Source: an uncultured Pelagibacteraceae bacterium
Lineage (GTDB): Bacteria > Pseudomonadota > Alphaproteobacteria > Pelagibacterales > Pelagibacteraceae
Direction: 5' to 3'
Length of the DNA stretch: 64,000 bases
Assembly: GCA_902589155.1 (NCBI GenBank)
Contig: CACIRV010000002.1
Span: 62,001 to 126,000, forward strand
Shown here: positions 30,778 through 40,134 of the stretch, in pieces
Numbering within the stretch: position 1 is the stretch's first letter
How the letters are laid out: the number at the start of each line of letters is the position of its first letter
The notes under the pieces: model-generated
Seen by the model: only the letters and a program-made list of their open reading frames with translations
Told to the model about the DNA's origin: nothing
The model's database searches: none
Position numbers and translations under genes: made by a program

Positions 30778-31173
30778 ATGAATACTAAATTAGACAAAAT
30801 ATTGGCAGAAATTTCAGCAGGTGAATTAATAGATAAAATAACTATTTTAGAAATAAAAAAAGAAAAGATTGTCAATAAAGAAAAATTAATAGAAGTTGAA
30901 AAAGAATTGCTTTCTTTAAATGAAACAATGAAAAAATTTATCCCTGATCAATCTGAAGTTTCAAAATTTAAAGATAATCTTAAAGAAATTAATTTAAAAC
31001 TTTGGGATATCGAAGATGGCAAAAGATCTTTTGAAAAAAATAATGAATTTGGAAAAGAATTTATTGAACTAGCTAGAAACGTTTATAAATTTAACGATGA
31101 AAGAGCAAAGATTAAATTAGCTATCAATACAGTTCTTGGTTCTAATATTAAAGAAGTTAAATCTTACAAATAA
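30778..31173 (+). CDS. Small helical protein, possibly DUF6165-like
   Basis: GELIDKITILEIKKEKI...LWDIEDGKRSFE; family name from memory. Confidence 0.55.
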   Translation: MNTKLDKILAEISAGELIDKITILEIKKEKIVNKEKLIEVEKELLSLNETMKKFIPDQSEVSKFKDNLKEINLKLWDIEDGKRSFEKNNEFGKEFIELARNVYKFNDERAKIKLAINTVLGSNIKEVKSYK

Positions 31174-31971
31174 TTAATCGTTTTTTAAACTTGGAATAAT
31201 TGTTCTTAATTTCTTAGGTAAACTTGGGTCAATTGATGTTGTAATAACTCCTTCTTTTTTATTTAATGATTTTAAAATTTTCCCATCAGGAGAAACAATT
31301 AATGAATTTCCAAATGTTTTTCTTCCATTATAATGTTTTCCTGCCTGAGCAGGTGCAAAGATATAACAAAAATTTTCAATTGCTCTAGCTTTAAGCAAAC
31401 TGTGCCAATGCCTTTTGCCAGTTGTTTCTGTAAAGGCAGAAGGAACTGCCAAAAATATTGATCCTTGTTTTGATAATTTTCGGTATAAATTTGGAAATCT
31501 TAAATCATAACAAATAGTTAAACCTAGTTTACCCCAAGGTAGTTTAAAAGATTTAATTTTTGTTCCAGCTGTGTAAGTTTTGGACTCACAATATTTTTCA
31601 TTTTTATTTAAGGTAACATCATACATATGAATTTTATCATAGTAACATCTTATTTTTCCATTTTTATCAATCAAAACAGATCTGTTTACTAGTTTATTTT
31701 TAGAAACTTTTATCGTCAGAGAACCAACTAATATCCATTTTTTGTATTTTTTTGCTAATTCTTTTATTCCTTTCAAATAAATATCTTTACTCATTGAAGT
31801 ACAAATTTTTAATAATTGTTTTTTATTTAATAAAAATAAAGAAGAAATTTCAGGAGTTAAAATAAAATCTGTTTTTTGTTTTACAGCTTTCAAAATCAAT
31901 CGCTTAGTACATTTTAAATTATATTCAATATTATTATTTGAACGTAGCTGGATACAAGAAACTTTAAACAT
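31174..31971 (-). CDS. Carbon-nitrogen hydrolase (nitrilase/omega-amidase-like)
   Basis: Glu-Lys-Cys triad in LTPEISS, YDKIHMYD, LTICYDLRFPNLYR. Confidence 0.88.
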   Translation of the reverse strand: MFKVSCIQLRSNNNIEYNLKCTKRLILKAVKQKTDFILTPEISSLFLLNKKQLLKICTSMSKDIYLKGIKELAKKYKKWILVGSLTIKVSKNKLVNRSVLIDKNGKIRCYYDKIHMYDVTLNKNEKYCESKTYTAGTKIKSFKLPWGKLGLTICYDLRFPNLYRKLSKQGSIFLAVPSAFTETTGKRHWHSLLKARAIENFCYIFAPAQAGKHYNGRKTFGNSLIVSPDGKILKSLNKKEGVITTSIDPSLPKKLRTIIPSLKND

Positions 31972-32035
31972 ATTAATATAATTTAACTATTTGTTGTAAT
32001 ATGCAAGATTTAATTGTATTCAATTATTATCCATT

Positions 32036-32911
32036 ATGAACAACAATAAATCTCTAACCTTAGTCTTCGGTGCATATTTTAGTCATAAGCATATATATAG
32101 AATCTGTAAAAGTATAAATAAAAAATTTAAAATTATTGTTGTAGAAAATTCTTTAGATAAAAAATTTAAAAAGGATATAGAAAAAAAATTTAAAAATACA
32201 AAAGTAATCATTCCTAAAGAAAATGTTGGACTTGCAAAAAGTTTTAATATTGGAATTAAAAATTCAAAAACAAAGTATGTTTATCTCAATTGTCCAGATA
32301 TGGCTATTTCAAACAAATCTATCAATGATTTGATTGATTGTGCAGAAAAACTAAAAAGTTTTTGTATTTTGGCACCAAATTATAAAGATACATCTAACTT
32401 CAATAATTATGTGGGAAATGAATATGTTTTGCAAAAAACCCCATCGAAAATTTTAAAATACCGTCTAAAGAAAGTTGATTTCATAGATAATAGCTTTTTA
32501 ATGCTAACAAAAAAAGCAAAAAAATACTTATTTGATGAAAAATACTTTTTATATTCTGAAACAATGGATTTTTGTTTTCAATTAAAAAAATTTAATGAAA
32601 AAAGTTATGTTTCTGATAAAATAAGATTTAAACACTATGTGTCGGACTCAGTTGATAAAAAATACTCTTTATTATCAAAGTTAACTAGAGCTTGGCATTA
32701 TAATTGGTCAAAATTTTATTATTATAAAAAAAATTATAATTATTTATTTGCTTTAAAAAAAATTATTCCAAATATTATCAAATCAATAAAGAAGATTATC
32801 TTTAGTTTGATTACGTTTAATAAGGAAAACTTAATCTTTGGATTAATCGAGTTTTATGGGATTATTTGTTCTATTTTAAATTTAAAATCTTTTTATAGAC
32901 CAAGAATGTGA
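32036..32911 (+). CDS. Glycosyltransferase family 2-like
   Basis: IIVVENSLDKKFKKDI, NVGLAKSFNIGIKNSKTKYVYLNCPD; C-terminal TRAWHYNWSKFYYYKK...SFYRPRM. Confidence 0.8.
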   Translation: MNNNKSLTLVFGAYFSHKHIYRICKSINKKFKIIVVENSLDKKFKKDIEKKFKNTKVIIPKENVGLAKSFNIGIKNSKTKYVYLNCPDMAISNKSINDLIDCAEKLKSFCILAPNYKDTSNFNNYVGNEYVLQKTPSKILKYRLKKVDFIDNSFLMLTKKAKKYLFDEKYFLYSETMDFCFQLKKFNEKSYVSDKIRFKHYVSDSVDKKYSLLSKLTRAWHYNWSKFYYYKKNYNYLFALKKIIPNIIKSIKKIIFSLITFNKENLIFGLIEFYGIICSILNLKSFYRPRM

Positions 32912-32924
32912 AAAGTTTAAAGCA

Positions 32925-33602
32925 TTAATTTGTACGCATTTTTTTTTCACTAAATTTAATTAAGTTGTGTACTAAAAAGGTCAAAAGCAAATAAATTCCT
33001 CCAGCTACAATAAAGACTTCTACAGGCTTAAAGGTAGTGGAAATTATATATTTTGCTACTCCTGTTAAGTCCATTAAAGTAACTGTACTTGCTAATGAAG
33101 TGCCTTTAAGCATTAAAATTATCTCGTTTCCATAAGCTGGTAAGGACTGCTTAATGGCAATTGGTATTTGAATTTTATAAAATATAATTTTACTTGAGAT
33201 ACCAAGACTTTTACCAGCTTCAATCATTCCAGGTTTAATGGTCTGAAAAGCTGATCTTAAAATTTCAGAAGTGTAAGCTCCTGTGTTAAGTGAAAAAGCT
33301 ATTATGGCACACCAGTAAGGTTCTTTTAATATAGTCCATAAAAAAGTTGATCTTAAATATTCAATTTGTCCTAATCCAAAATAAATAATAAATATCTGAA
33401 CCAGAAGCGGTGTTCCTCTAAAGATATAAGAAAATCCATAAGAAAAATTATTTATGAACTTTTTCTTGCTCAATCTCATTAATGCAAAAATCAATCCAAT
33501 TATTAAACCAAAAATTAGAGATAATGATAAAAGTTTTAAAGTTGTTAAAGTAGCATTTAGTAACTTTGGTAAACTTTCAATCATTAAATTTAAGTCCATC
33601 AA
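32925..33602 (-). CDS. Polar amino-acid ABC transporter permease (HisM-like)
   Basis: FRGTPLLVQIFIIYFGL, AGKSLGISSKIIFYKIQIPIAIKQSLPAYGNEIILMLKGTSL. Confidence 0.88.
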   Translation of the reverse strand: MMDLNLMIESLPKLLNATLTTLKLLSLSLIFGLIIGLIFALMRLSKKKFINNFSYGFSYIFRGTPLLVQIFIIYFGLGQIEYLRSTFLWTILKEPYWCAIIAFSLNTGAYTSEILRSAFQTIKPGMIEAGKSLGISSKIIFYKIQIPIAIKQSLPAYGNEIILMLKGTSLASTVTLMDLTGVAKYIISTTFKPVEVFIVAGGIYLLLTFLVHNLIKFSEKKMRTN

Positions 33603-34291
33603 AAACCCCTACTATAATTTTTTTCTAATTTGTTAAGTATCTTCATGCTTAGAAAAGTTAAGATTAAGTATAAAAGTGCAGCAAATGAATAAAAAAACAG
33701 AGGATCTCTCGTCGAACCAGCGGCAATATAAGATTGTCTCATTATCTCGACTAGACCAGTTACAGAAATAAGAGAAGTATCTTTAAGTGTGATTTGCCAA
33801 ACATTACTTAGGTTTGGTAATGCTAATCTCAACATTTGAGGAATTATTACTTTGAAAAAATATATATACTTTTTAAATCCTAAAGCTTTACAGGCTTCGA
33901 ACTGCCCTCTATCTATTGATTGAATAGCTCCTCTAAAAACTTCTGTAGAATAAGCTCCAGAAATTATGCCGATTGCAAATGAACCAGTAATAAAAGCATT
34001 GATCTCTATATATTCATGGTATCCAAATATGCTTGCCACAAACATAACGGCACCAGTGCCTCCAAAAAAAAATAAATAAATTACTAATAATTCAGGAACA
34101 CCTCTAATAACAGTAGTGTAAAAATTTGCGATAAAATTAAATATTTTATTCTTAGATAGTTTTAAGGGAGTAAAAATTATTGAGAATAAAATTCCTATCA
34201 ACATAGCTGTTATTGAAACAGCTATCGTCATTAAAAATGCTGCGAATAGTTCGTCACCCCAACCTTTTGAACCAAAATAAAGAAGTTCCAT
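33599..34291 (-). CDS. Polar amino-acid ABC transporter permease (HisQ-like)
   Basis: IRGVPELLVIYLFFFGG, ACKALGFKKYIYFFKVIIPQMLRLALPNLSNVWQITLKDTSL; start placed at MELLYFGSKG (34291) because the ORF-track start (34321) would run through a hairpin. Confidence 0.85.
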   Translation of the reverse strand: MELLYFGSKGWGDELFAAFLMTIAVSITAMLIGILFSIIFTPLKLSKNKIFNFIANFYTTVIRGVPELLVIYLFFFGGTGAVMFVASIFGYHEYIEINAFITGSFAIGIISGAYSTEVFRGAIQSIDRGQFEACKALGFKKYIYFFKVIIPQMLRLALPNLSNVWQITLKDTSLISVTGLVEIMRQSYIAAGSTRDPLFFYSFAALLYLILTFLSMKILNKLEKNYSRGF

Positions 34292-34299
34292 AAAGAAAA

Positions 34300-34319
34300 G
34301 GCGGTTATAAATAACCGCC
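34300..34319 (-). terminator. Attenuator/terminator-like hairpin between SBP gene and permease gene
   Basis: ggcggtta-taaa-taaccgcc, perfect 8-bp stem, then TTTTCTTT and the permease ATG on the - strand. Confidence 0.7.
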
Positions 34320-34334
34320 ATTTCAAGTATTTAA

Positions 34335-35189
34335 TTACATAGAGGCGTCAAAGCCAAAATGTTTAATAGCAAGTTTGCTAATTATTCCTTTTTTTCTAGC
34401 AGTATCGATAGCTCTATTAAAATCTTTTAATAGTTTTGCATCTCTTTTGCCAACGGTACTAGAATTGTCACCTTTTCTTATTCCGATTCCAACTCCATTA
34501 CCAAAAGCACCGCCGGAGAAAGTAGGTCCAACTAAAACCACAGGTTTTTTAGATTTAGCTGCATAATCTGTAAAAGCAACTGCTGCAGCTAAAGCTGCAT
34601 CAATTCTTCCTGCTGCTAAGTCTAAATTAACTTCATCCTGAGTTTTGTATTTTCTAACAGTCACATTTCCAACATCACCTGACTCTAAAAAGTTTTGGTG
34701 AATTGTTCCTGTTTGAACCCCGATAGTTTTACCAGCTAAAGCCTTAGTTAGTTGATCTAAAGTTTTTTTAGCTGCATTCTTATTAGATAAACTTAAAGAT
34801 TCTACTGTTTGTAAATTTTCAAGACTTGAGCCTTTCATTACCGCTAGCGATGCTACTTCATCAGCATAACCTTGAGAAAAATTAATTGTTTTTAATCTTT
34901 CATCAGTAATAGACATTCCCGCCATAATTAAATCGAATTTTCTCATCAACAAAGCCGGTATCATTCCATCCCAATCTTGTTCCACTATAGTACACTCGTG
35001 CTTTAAAATTGAACAAAGCTCTTTAGCAAGATCTACTTCAAATCCAATTAAGTTTCCTGAAGAGTCTTTTGCGTTCCATGGTGGGTAAGCTCCCTCTGTA
35101 CCAATCCTAACCTTATCAGAATATGCATTTCCAATTAATAGAAAAGATATAGTAACAAAAGAGATAAATAGTTTTTGTAATTTACTCAT
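34335..35189 (-). CDS. Polar amino-acid ABC transporter substrate-binding protein (Arg/Orn/octopine type)
   Basis: VRIGTEGAYPPWNAKDSSGNLIGFEVDLAKELC, DGMIPALLMRKFDLIMAGMSITDERLKTINFS. Confidence 0.88.
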   Translation of the reverse strand: MSKLQKLFISFVTISFLLIGNAYSDKVRIGTEGAYPPWNAKDSSGNLIGFEVDLAKELCSILKHECTIVEQDWDGMIPALLMRKFDLIMAGMSITDERLKTINFSQGYADEVASLAVMKGSSLENLQTVESLSLSNKNAAKKTLDQLTKALAGKTIGVQTGTIHQNFLESGDVGNVTVRKYKTQDEVNLDLAAGRIDAALAAAVAFTDYAAKSKKPVVLVGPTFSGGAFGNGVGIGIRKGDNSSTVGKRDAKLLKDFNRAIDTARKKGIISKLAIKHFGFDASM

Positions 35190-35267
35190 ATGTCCCCCTT
35201 TTTTTTTGTCTATTGTAAATAAAAAGAAAAGATTTACTAGAGATTAATTTATCAATTAGGACTAAGG

Positions 35268-36308
35268 TTATTTCATGATCGAAGACGCAAAATTCCACTT
35301 ACAGTCAAAACTTGGTATATAAGCACCCGAAACTTTTACATTACCAAAACTTTTGTCTAGCACTTTACACCAATTTTCTACCTGCTTTGGCTTCTTGTCC
35401 TTGCTACCTACTTGCGCAGTAATAATTCCACCTTTTTTAAGAATTCTTTTAAGACCTTTCATATTTTTTCTAGCTAGATCAATACAATATTGATCATCAT
35501 TTAAATCTACAAAAATTTTATCATATTTAGAGTCCTCTATTGATTTAATGCTCTCAAAAGCATCTCCCCAGAAAGTTTTAACCTTATTACTTTTCTTAAC
35601 TTTAGAGCAAACTTTTGGAAGGTGTTTAAAACAAGTGTCAACGATTTCAGGATCCAGTTCGTACCAATCTATATAATTGGCGTTATTTTCTAAACACTCT
35701 CTAGCAACTCCACCATCACCACCTCCAATAATAGCAACATTTGAATTCTTTTTACTTAAATCATAGCTAGATTTAAAAAAGCTAGAGCTATAAATTTTTT
35801 CATCTTTCTCAGCTACTTGTATTTCATGGTCAATAAATAAGGCATTGCCGAACTCTTCAAGTTTCATTATTTCAACAAATTGGCCTACTTTTGATGTAAA
35901 AGTTTCAAGTACGTCGTTAACTACATAATATTTTTTTTGACCTGGAGTGCTATAAATATCATCATAAAGACCTACGCTACTTCTATCAAAGCTATTTGTT
36001 ACTACTCTTTCGTGTTGAATTTCTTTTTTTAAAATCTTTAAGGCAATCTTAGGATGAACTTTTCCACACGTGAAGAAATCAAAACTAATTACGCCTCTTT
36101 CAGGAAATGTATGAAAACTAAAATGGCTTTCAGCAAGTAATGCAACTAATGTAAAACCTTGAGGTTCAAATTTATGAGAACTAACGTTAAGTATTTCTAC
36201 TTTAGCGGCTTTAGCAATTTTATATATTATTTTTTCGTAGAATAAAGGAGTATAATCTTTCTTAACTCCAAGAAAATCTATTGTAATATGCTCACCTACT
36301 TTTATCAT
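35268..36308 (-). CDS. Fused S-adenosylmethionine decarboxylase (class 1b) - spermidine synthase-like protein
   Basis: N-terminal ESHFSFHTFPERGVISFDFFTCG (pyruvoyl Ser, His +5, Cys +20) and C-terminal aminopropyltransferase fold IIGGGDGGVARECLENN. Confidence 0.88.
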   Translation of the reverse strand: MIKVGEHITIDFLGVKKDYTPLFYEKIIYKIAKAAKVEILNVSSHKFEPQGFTLVALLAESHFSFHTFPERGVISFDFFTCGKVHPKIALKILKKEIQHERVVTNSFDRSSVGLYDDIYSTPGQKKYYVVNDVLETFTSKVGQFVEIMKLEEFGNALFIDHEIQVAEKDEKIYSSSFFKSSYDLSKKNSNVAIIGGGDGGVARECLENNANYIDWYELDPEIVDTCFKHLPKVCSKVKKSNKVKTFWGDAFESIKSIEDSKYDKIFVDLNDDQYCIDLARKNMKGLKRILKKGGIITAQVGSKDKKPKQVENWCKVLDKSFGNVKVSGAYIPSFDCKWNFASSIMK

Positions 36309-36314
36309 TAAAAA

Positions 36315-36959
36315 TTACCCTTTTTTATAATTTTTAAACTTTCCTAAAACTATTTTCATTTCTTTTTTTGAAAGAATCTTAGGTATTCCAATTCTTAGGG
36401 CATTTATATATTGATGGCAAATATTTTCGATCTCCTGAGCAAGTTCAAAAGTCTTTTCTAAATTTTTTCCAAAAGCAACCTGGCCGTGATTAGCAATTAA
36501 ACATGCGGTTCTATTTTTAAGAGCTTTAATAATATTTCTTGAAAGATTTTTTGTTCCAAAAGTTGAGTATTTACTACATTTAATGTCTTCTCCTCCGGCT
36601 ACTGCAACCATATAGTGAAAAGCAGGTATATTTTTTTGATGCGTTGACACTGCTGTAGCGCAAGTTGAGTGGGCATGGACGATCGCCATAGCATCTTTTT
36701 TATTCACATATATATCTTGATGAAACCTCCATTCTGAGGATGGTTTGTTCTTTTTTTTGTCAAAGACTCCTTTTAAAGAAACAAAAACAATATCTTTAGT
36801 TTTTAATGTTGAATATTTCATGCCAGATGGAGTTATGTAAAATCCATCAACTCCTTTTTCTTTTGCTCTTACAGAGATATTTCCTGATCTTAAGGCGGAT
36901 AAATTAGTTATATTTAATTTTTTGGAATATTTTATTACTTCATTTTTTAACTTGCTCAC
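36315..36959 (-). CDS. Class II aldolase, FucA/Ald2-like
   Basis: SGNISVRAKEKGVDGFYITPSGMKY, VHAHSTCATAVSTHQKNIPAFHYMVAVAGG, YSTFGTKNLSRNIIKALKNRTACLIANHGQVAFGKNLEK. Confidence 0.85.
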   Translation of the reverse strand: MSKLKNEVIKYSKKLNITNLSALRSGNISVRAKEKGVDGFYITPSGMKYSTLKTKDIVFVSLKGVFDKKKNKPSSEWRFHQDIYVNKKDAMAIVHAHSTCATAVSTHQKNIPAFHYMVAVAGGEDIKCSKYSTFGTKNLSRNIIKALKNRTACLIANHGQVAFGKNLEKTFELAQEIENICHQYINALRIGIPKILSKKEMKIVLGKFKNYKKG

Positions 36960-38161
36960 TATAATATATGTTCTTTCATAAAGAGTGAGAAAGTTTTTTT
37001 AATATAATTTAAATCTTTGTTATTTAGTCCATGATGACAACCTATTAAAACACCATTACGCATTATGTTATTGCTATTTAACTCTGCATCTTTAACTTTT
37101 TTGTAGAATCTTTTTTTCATTATAGGTTGTCTTAAGATATTTCCAGTAAATATTGTTCTTGTCTGAATTCCTTTTTTTTCTAAAAAAATTTGTAATTTTT
37201 GTCTGTTTAATTTCACTCCATTTTTTATGATAATTGGATACGCTAACCATGCGGTAATAAGACCTTTTTGTTGAGAAGGTAAATCAAAATAATTAGGAAA
37301 ATTTGAAAAAAAATTTTTTAAATTAACAAAATTACTATTTCTCTTTTTTATACTTTTTGGAAGTTTTTTTAATTGTTCTAATGCAAAAGCTGCGGATATT
37401 TCCGATGGTAAAAAATTATACCCCATATCTGAGAATATATATTTTCCATCATAAGGTATACCGTCGACTTTTATGTTGAATCTCTTTTTTATACCTTCAG
37501 ATTCATTAAATATTGCCGATGATCTACCCCATCCTCTTAGAAGTTTTGCTCTTTCATAAGTTTTTTTATCATTAAAGCATACCATGCCACCAAATCCAGC
37601 TCCTGTTATTATATGGGATGCATACATGCTATTAGTAGTGATGTCTGAATATTTACCAAGGTTTTTTTTTTGAACCCTATATCCAATGGTATCAGCTGAG
37701 TCTTCAATAATTTTTATGTTTTTCTTTTTAGCTATTTGAAAAATATTTTTCCAATTAGGCACATTTCCTAATAAATTTGGAACCATTATTGCTTTTGTCT
37801 TTTTATTAATTGCTTTTTTAATTTGATCTATTTTTGCAACAAATGAATTACTTTCAACATCAATAAAATGAGGTGTTAAACCTAGTTGATAAATTGGAGC
37901 AACAGTTGTTGAAAAAGTTAAAGTCGGAGTTATAACCTCATCTCCTTTTTTAAGATTTAACGATGCAAGAGCTAACAAATTAGCCGAGGATCCTGAGTTA
38001 ACCATTAAGCCATATTTTTTTCCAAACAATTTGGAAATTTTTTTCTCTAGTTCCTTTACTAAAGGGCCATCTATAAGTGTTAAAGATTTGCTTTTTAACA
38101 CTGATAATGATGCATTAATTTCTTTTTTATTGTATATAGCTTTACCGTAATATATTTTCAT
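36959..38161 (-). CDS. DegT/DnrJ/EryC1/StrS-family PLP/PMP enzyme with His in place of the catalytic Lys
   Basis: MVNSGSSANLLALASLNLKKGDEVITPTLTFSTTVAPI fold; SMYASHIITGAGFGGMV has His where aminotransferases carry the Schiff-base Lys. Confidence 0.82.
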   Translation of the reverse strand: MKIYYGKAIYNKKEINASLSVLKSKSLTLIDGPLVKELEKKISKLFGKKYGLMVNSGSSANLLALASLNLKKGDEVITPTLTFSTTVAPIYQLGLTPHFIDVESNSFVAKIDQIKKAINKKTKAIMVPNLLGNVPNWKNIFQIAKKKNIKIIEDSADTIGYRVQKKNLGKYSDITTNSMYASHIITGAGFGGMVCFNDKKTYERAKLLRGWGRSSAIFNESEGIKKRFNIKVDGIPYDGKYIFSDMGYNFLPSEISAAFALEQLKKLPKSIKKRNSNFVNLKNFFSNFPNYFDLPSQQKGLITAWLAYPIIIKNGVKLNRQKLQIFLEKKGIQTRTIFTGNILRQPIMKKRFYKKVKDAELNSNNIMRNGVLIGCHHGLNNKDLNYIKKTFSLFMKEHIL

Positions 38162-39228
38162 TTAAATATTTTTTTTAAACTTTTTTCAGATGCTTCGCAA
38201 ATTCCTTTTTCTGTGATTAAACCAGTTACATATTTTGCTGGGGTGATGTCAAACGCTAAATTCAAAGCTTTGCTTTTTTCTGGATAGATTCTTACTGTTG
38301 CGACATTATTATTTTCGTCAACTCCTTCTACATGCGATAGTTCCTTGGAACTCCTTTCTTCTATCGGAATTTTTTTAAAGTCTTTAACACTCCAGTCTAT
38401 AGTCGAACTTGGGAGAGCTACGTAAAAAGGAACATTGTTATCTTTCGCAGCTAAGGCTTTTAAATATGTTCCAATTTTATTTGCTACATCTCCTGTCGAT
38501 AAAGTTCTGTCAGTTCCTACAATACACATGTCGACCTCACCTCTTTGCATTAGAATTCCTCCAGCATTGTCGGTAATAATTGTATTTTGTATCCCTTCTT
38601 CATTTAACTCATAAGAAGTTAGATTAGCACCTTGATTTCTTGGTCTTGTTTCATCCACCCAGACATGGACTTTAATTCCTTTTTGATGTGCATGATAAAT
38701 TGGTGAAGTAGCTGTGCCCCAATCAATTGTTGCAAGCCAACCAGCGTTGCAATGGGTTAAAATATTTACAGTATCTTTTTTTTTATTGGCTATTTCTTGA
38801 ATTATTCTTAGGCCATTTTCACCTATGTTTTTACAAAATATAACGTCTTCCTCTACGATCGCATTAGCTTCTTCTAAAGCCACCTTTAAAATGTTGCTGC
38901 TATTTATGCCTGATAGTTTTTTTATCATTCTATCTACTGCCCATTTTAAATTAATTGCTGTAGGTCTAGATGCTATTAAATCTTCACTGGATTTTTTTAA
39001 AAAAGATTGGTCATTATTTTCAAGAATAGATAAAACTATTCCATAAGCAGCCGTAGCTCCAATTAATGGGGCTCCTCTTACTTCCATTGTTTTGATCGCA
39101 TTAATAGAATCTTTAACTGTTTTTAAATCTTTAATAATAAATTGATGAGGCAATTTTGTTTGATCTATTATCTTTACTGTATTATGTTCAAACCAAATTG
39201 TTCTATAATTTTTACCGTTAATTTGCAT
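38158..39228 (-). CDS. mtnA: S-methyl-5-thioribose-1-phosphate isomerase
   Basis: MEVRGAPLIGATAAYG, LTHCNAGWLATIDWGTATSPIYHAH, VDETRPRNQGANLTSYEL, VGTDR. Confidence 0.95.
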   Translation of the reverse strand: MQINGKNYRTIWFEHNTVKIIDQTKLPHQFIIKDLKTVKDSINAIKTMEVRGAPLIGATAAYGIVLSILENNDQSFLKKSSEDLIASRPTAINLKWAVDRMIKKLSGINSSNILKVALEEANAIVEEDVIFCKNIGENGLRIIQEIANKKKDTVNILTHCNAGWLATIDWGTATSPIYHAHQKGIKVHVWVDETRPRNQGANLTSYELNEEGIQNTIITDNAGGILMQRGEVDMCIVGTDRTLSTGDVANKIGTYLKALAAKDNNVPFYVALPSSTIDWSVKDFKKIPIEERSSKELSHVEGVDENNNVATVRIYPEKSKALNLAFDITPAKYVTGLITEKGICEASEKSLKKIFK

Positions 39229-40106
39229 TATTTTTTAATAAGTGCTCTTCCTGCAATATGTTTTAATTTCTTTATAGTTTTCTTTGATCTTTTTTTTGAA
39301 TCTGTAATGATAGCAGTATCTAAACAATTATTTGCAGGATCTTTATCTATTGAAAAATCTTTAAAAGTTTTTATAATTTCTTTAATCATGTTTTGTGCAT
39401 TTGAAGCATTTTTTCGCAATGTTTGAACTACCATTGCCACATCAACTTCACTATGATCTGGGTGCCAACAATCATAATCAGTTACCATAGCAACTGTGCA
39501 ATATCTAATTTCTGCTTCTCTGGCTAATTTTGCTTCAGGCATATTTGTCATTCCAATCACGTCTGAATTCCATGATCTATATAAATTAGACTCCGCTAAA
39601 GTAGAAAATTGAGGACCTTCCATTACAACATAAGTTCCCCCAATTTGATGACTAATATTTAATTTTTTCAATGCTGCCTCGCAACATTCTGATAGACCAG
39701 GACTAGTTGGTTTAGCCATTGAAACATGAGCTACAATTTCTTCATCAAAAAAAGTTTTTACTCTTGAAAAAGTTCTGTCAATGAATTGATCAACAATTAC
39801 AAATTTTCCCGGATTAAGATCTTCCTTTAAAGAGCCTACTGCTGAGACAGAAATAATATCAGTTACTCCTAATTGTTTCATAGCATCTATATTTGCTCTA
39901 AAATTTATTTTGGTAGGATTGATTTTATGTCCTCTTGAATGTCGAGGAATAAAACAAATTTCTTCTTGTCCTAATTTTGCTATTAGAATTTCATCGGATG
40001 GTTTTCCCCAAGGAGTATTAATTTTTTTCCATTTAGTCTTTTCAAAGCCTTCCATTTTATAAAGACCACTGCCACCAATTATCCCAAGTTTTCTTTTTTT
40101 CATCAT
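39228..40106 (-). CDS. mtnP: S-methyl-5'-thioadenosine phosphorylase
   Basis: LGIIGGSGLY, PRHSRGH, YVVMEGPQFSTLAES, VIGMTNMPEAKLAREAEI, TDYDCWH. Confidence 0.95.
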   Translation of the reverse strand: MMKKRKLGIIGGSGLYKMEGFEKTKWKKINTPWGKPSDEILIAKLGQEEICFIPRHSRGHKINPTKINFRANIDAMKQLGVTDIISVSAVGSLKEDLNPGKFVIVDQFIDRTFSRVKTFFDEEIVAHVSMAKPTSPGLSECCEAALKKLNISHQIGGTYVVMEGPQFSTLAESNLYRSWNSDVIGMTNMPEAKLAREAEIRYCTVAMVTDYDCWHPDHSEVDVAMVVQTLRKNASNAQNMIKEIIKTFKDFSIDKDPANNCLDTAIITDSKKRSKKTIKKLKHIAGRALIKK

Positions 40107-40134
40107 TTAATTATTAATGCTTTTTTGTTAGAAC

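Noticed and set aside
34292-34321. ORF-track N-terminal extension of the HisQ-like permease (MAVIYNRLFF)
   Set aside because: Would translate through the GGCGGTTA hairpin; MELLYFGSKG start fits homologs better
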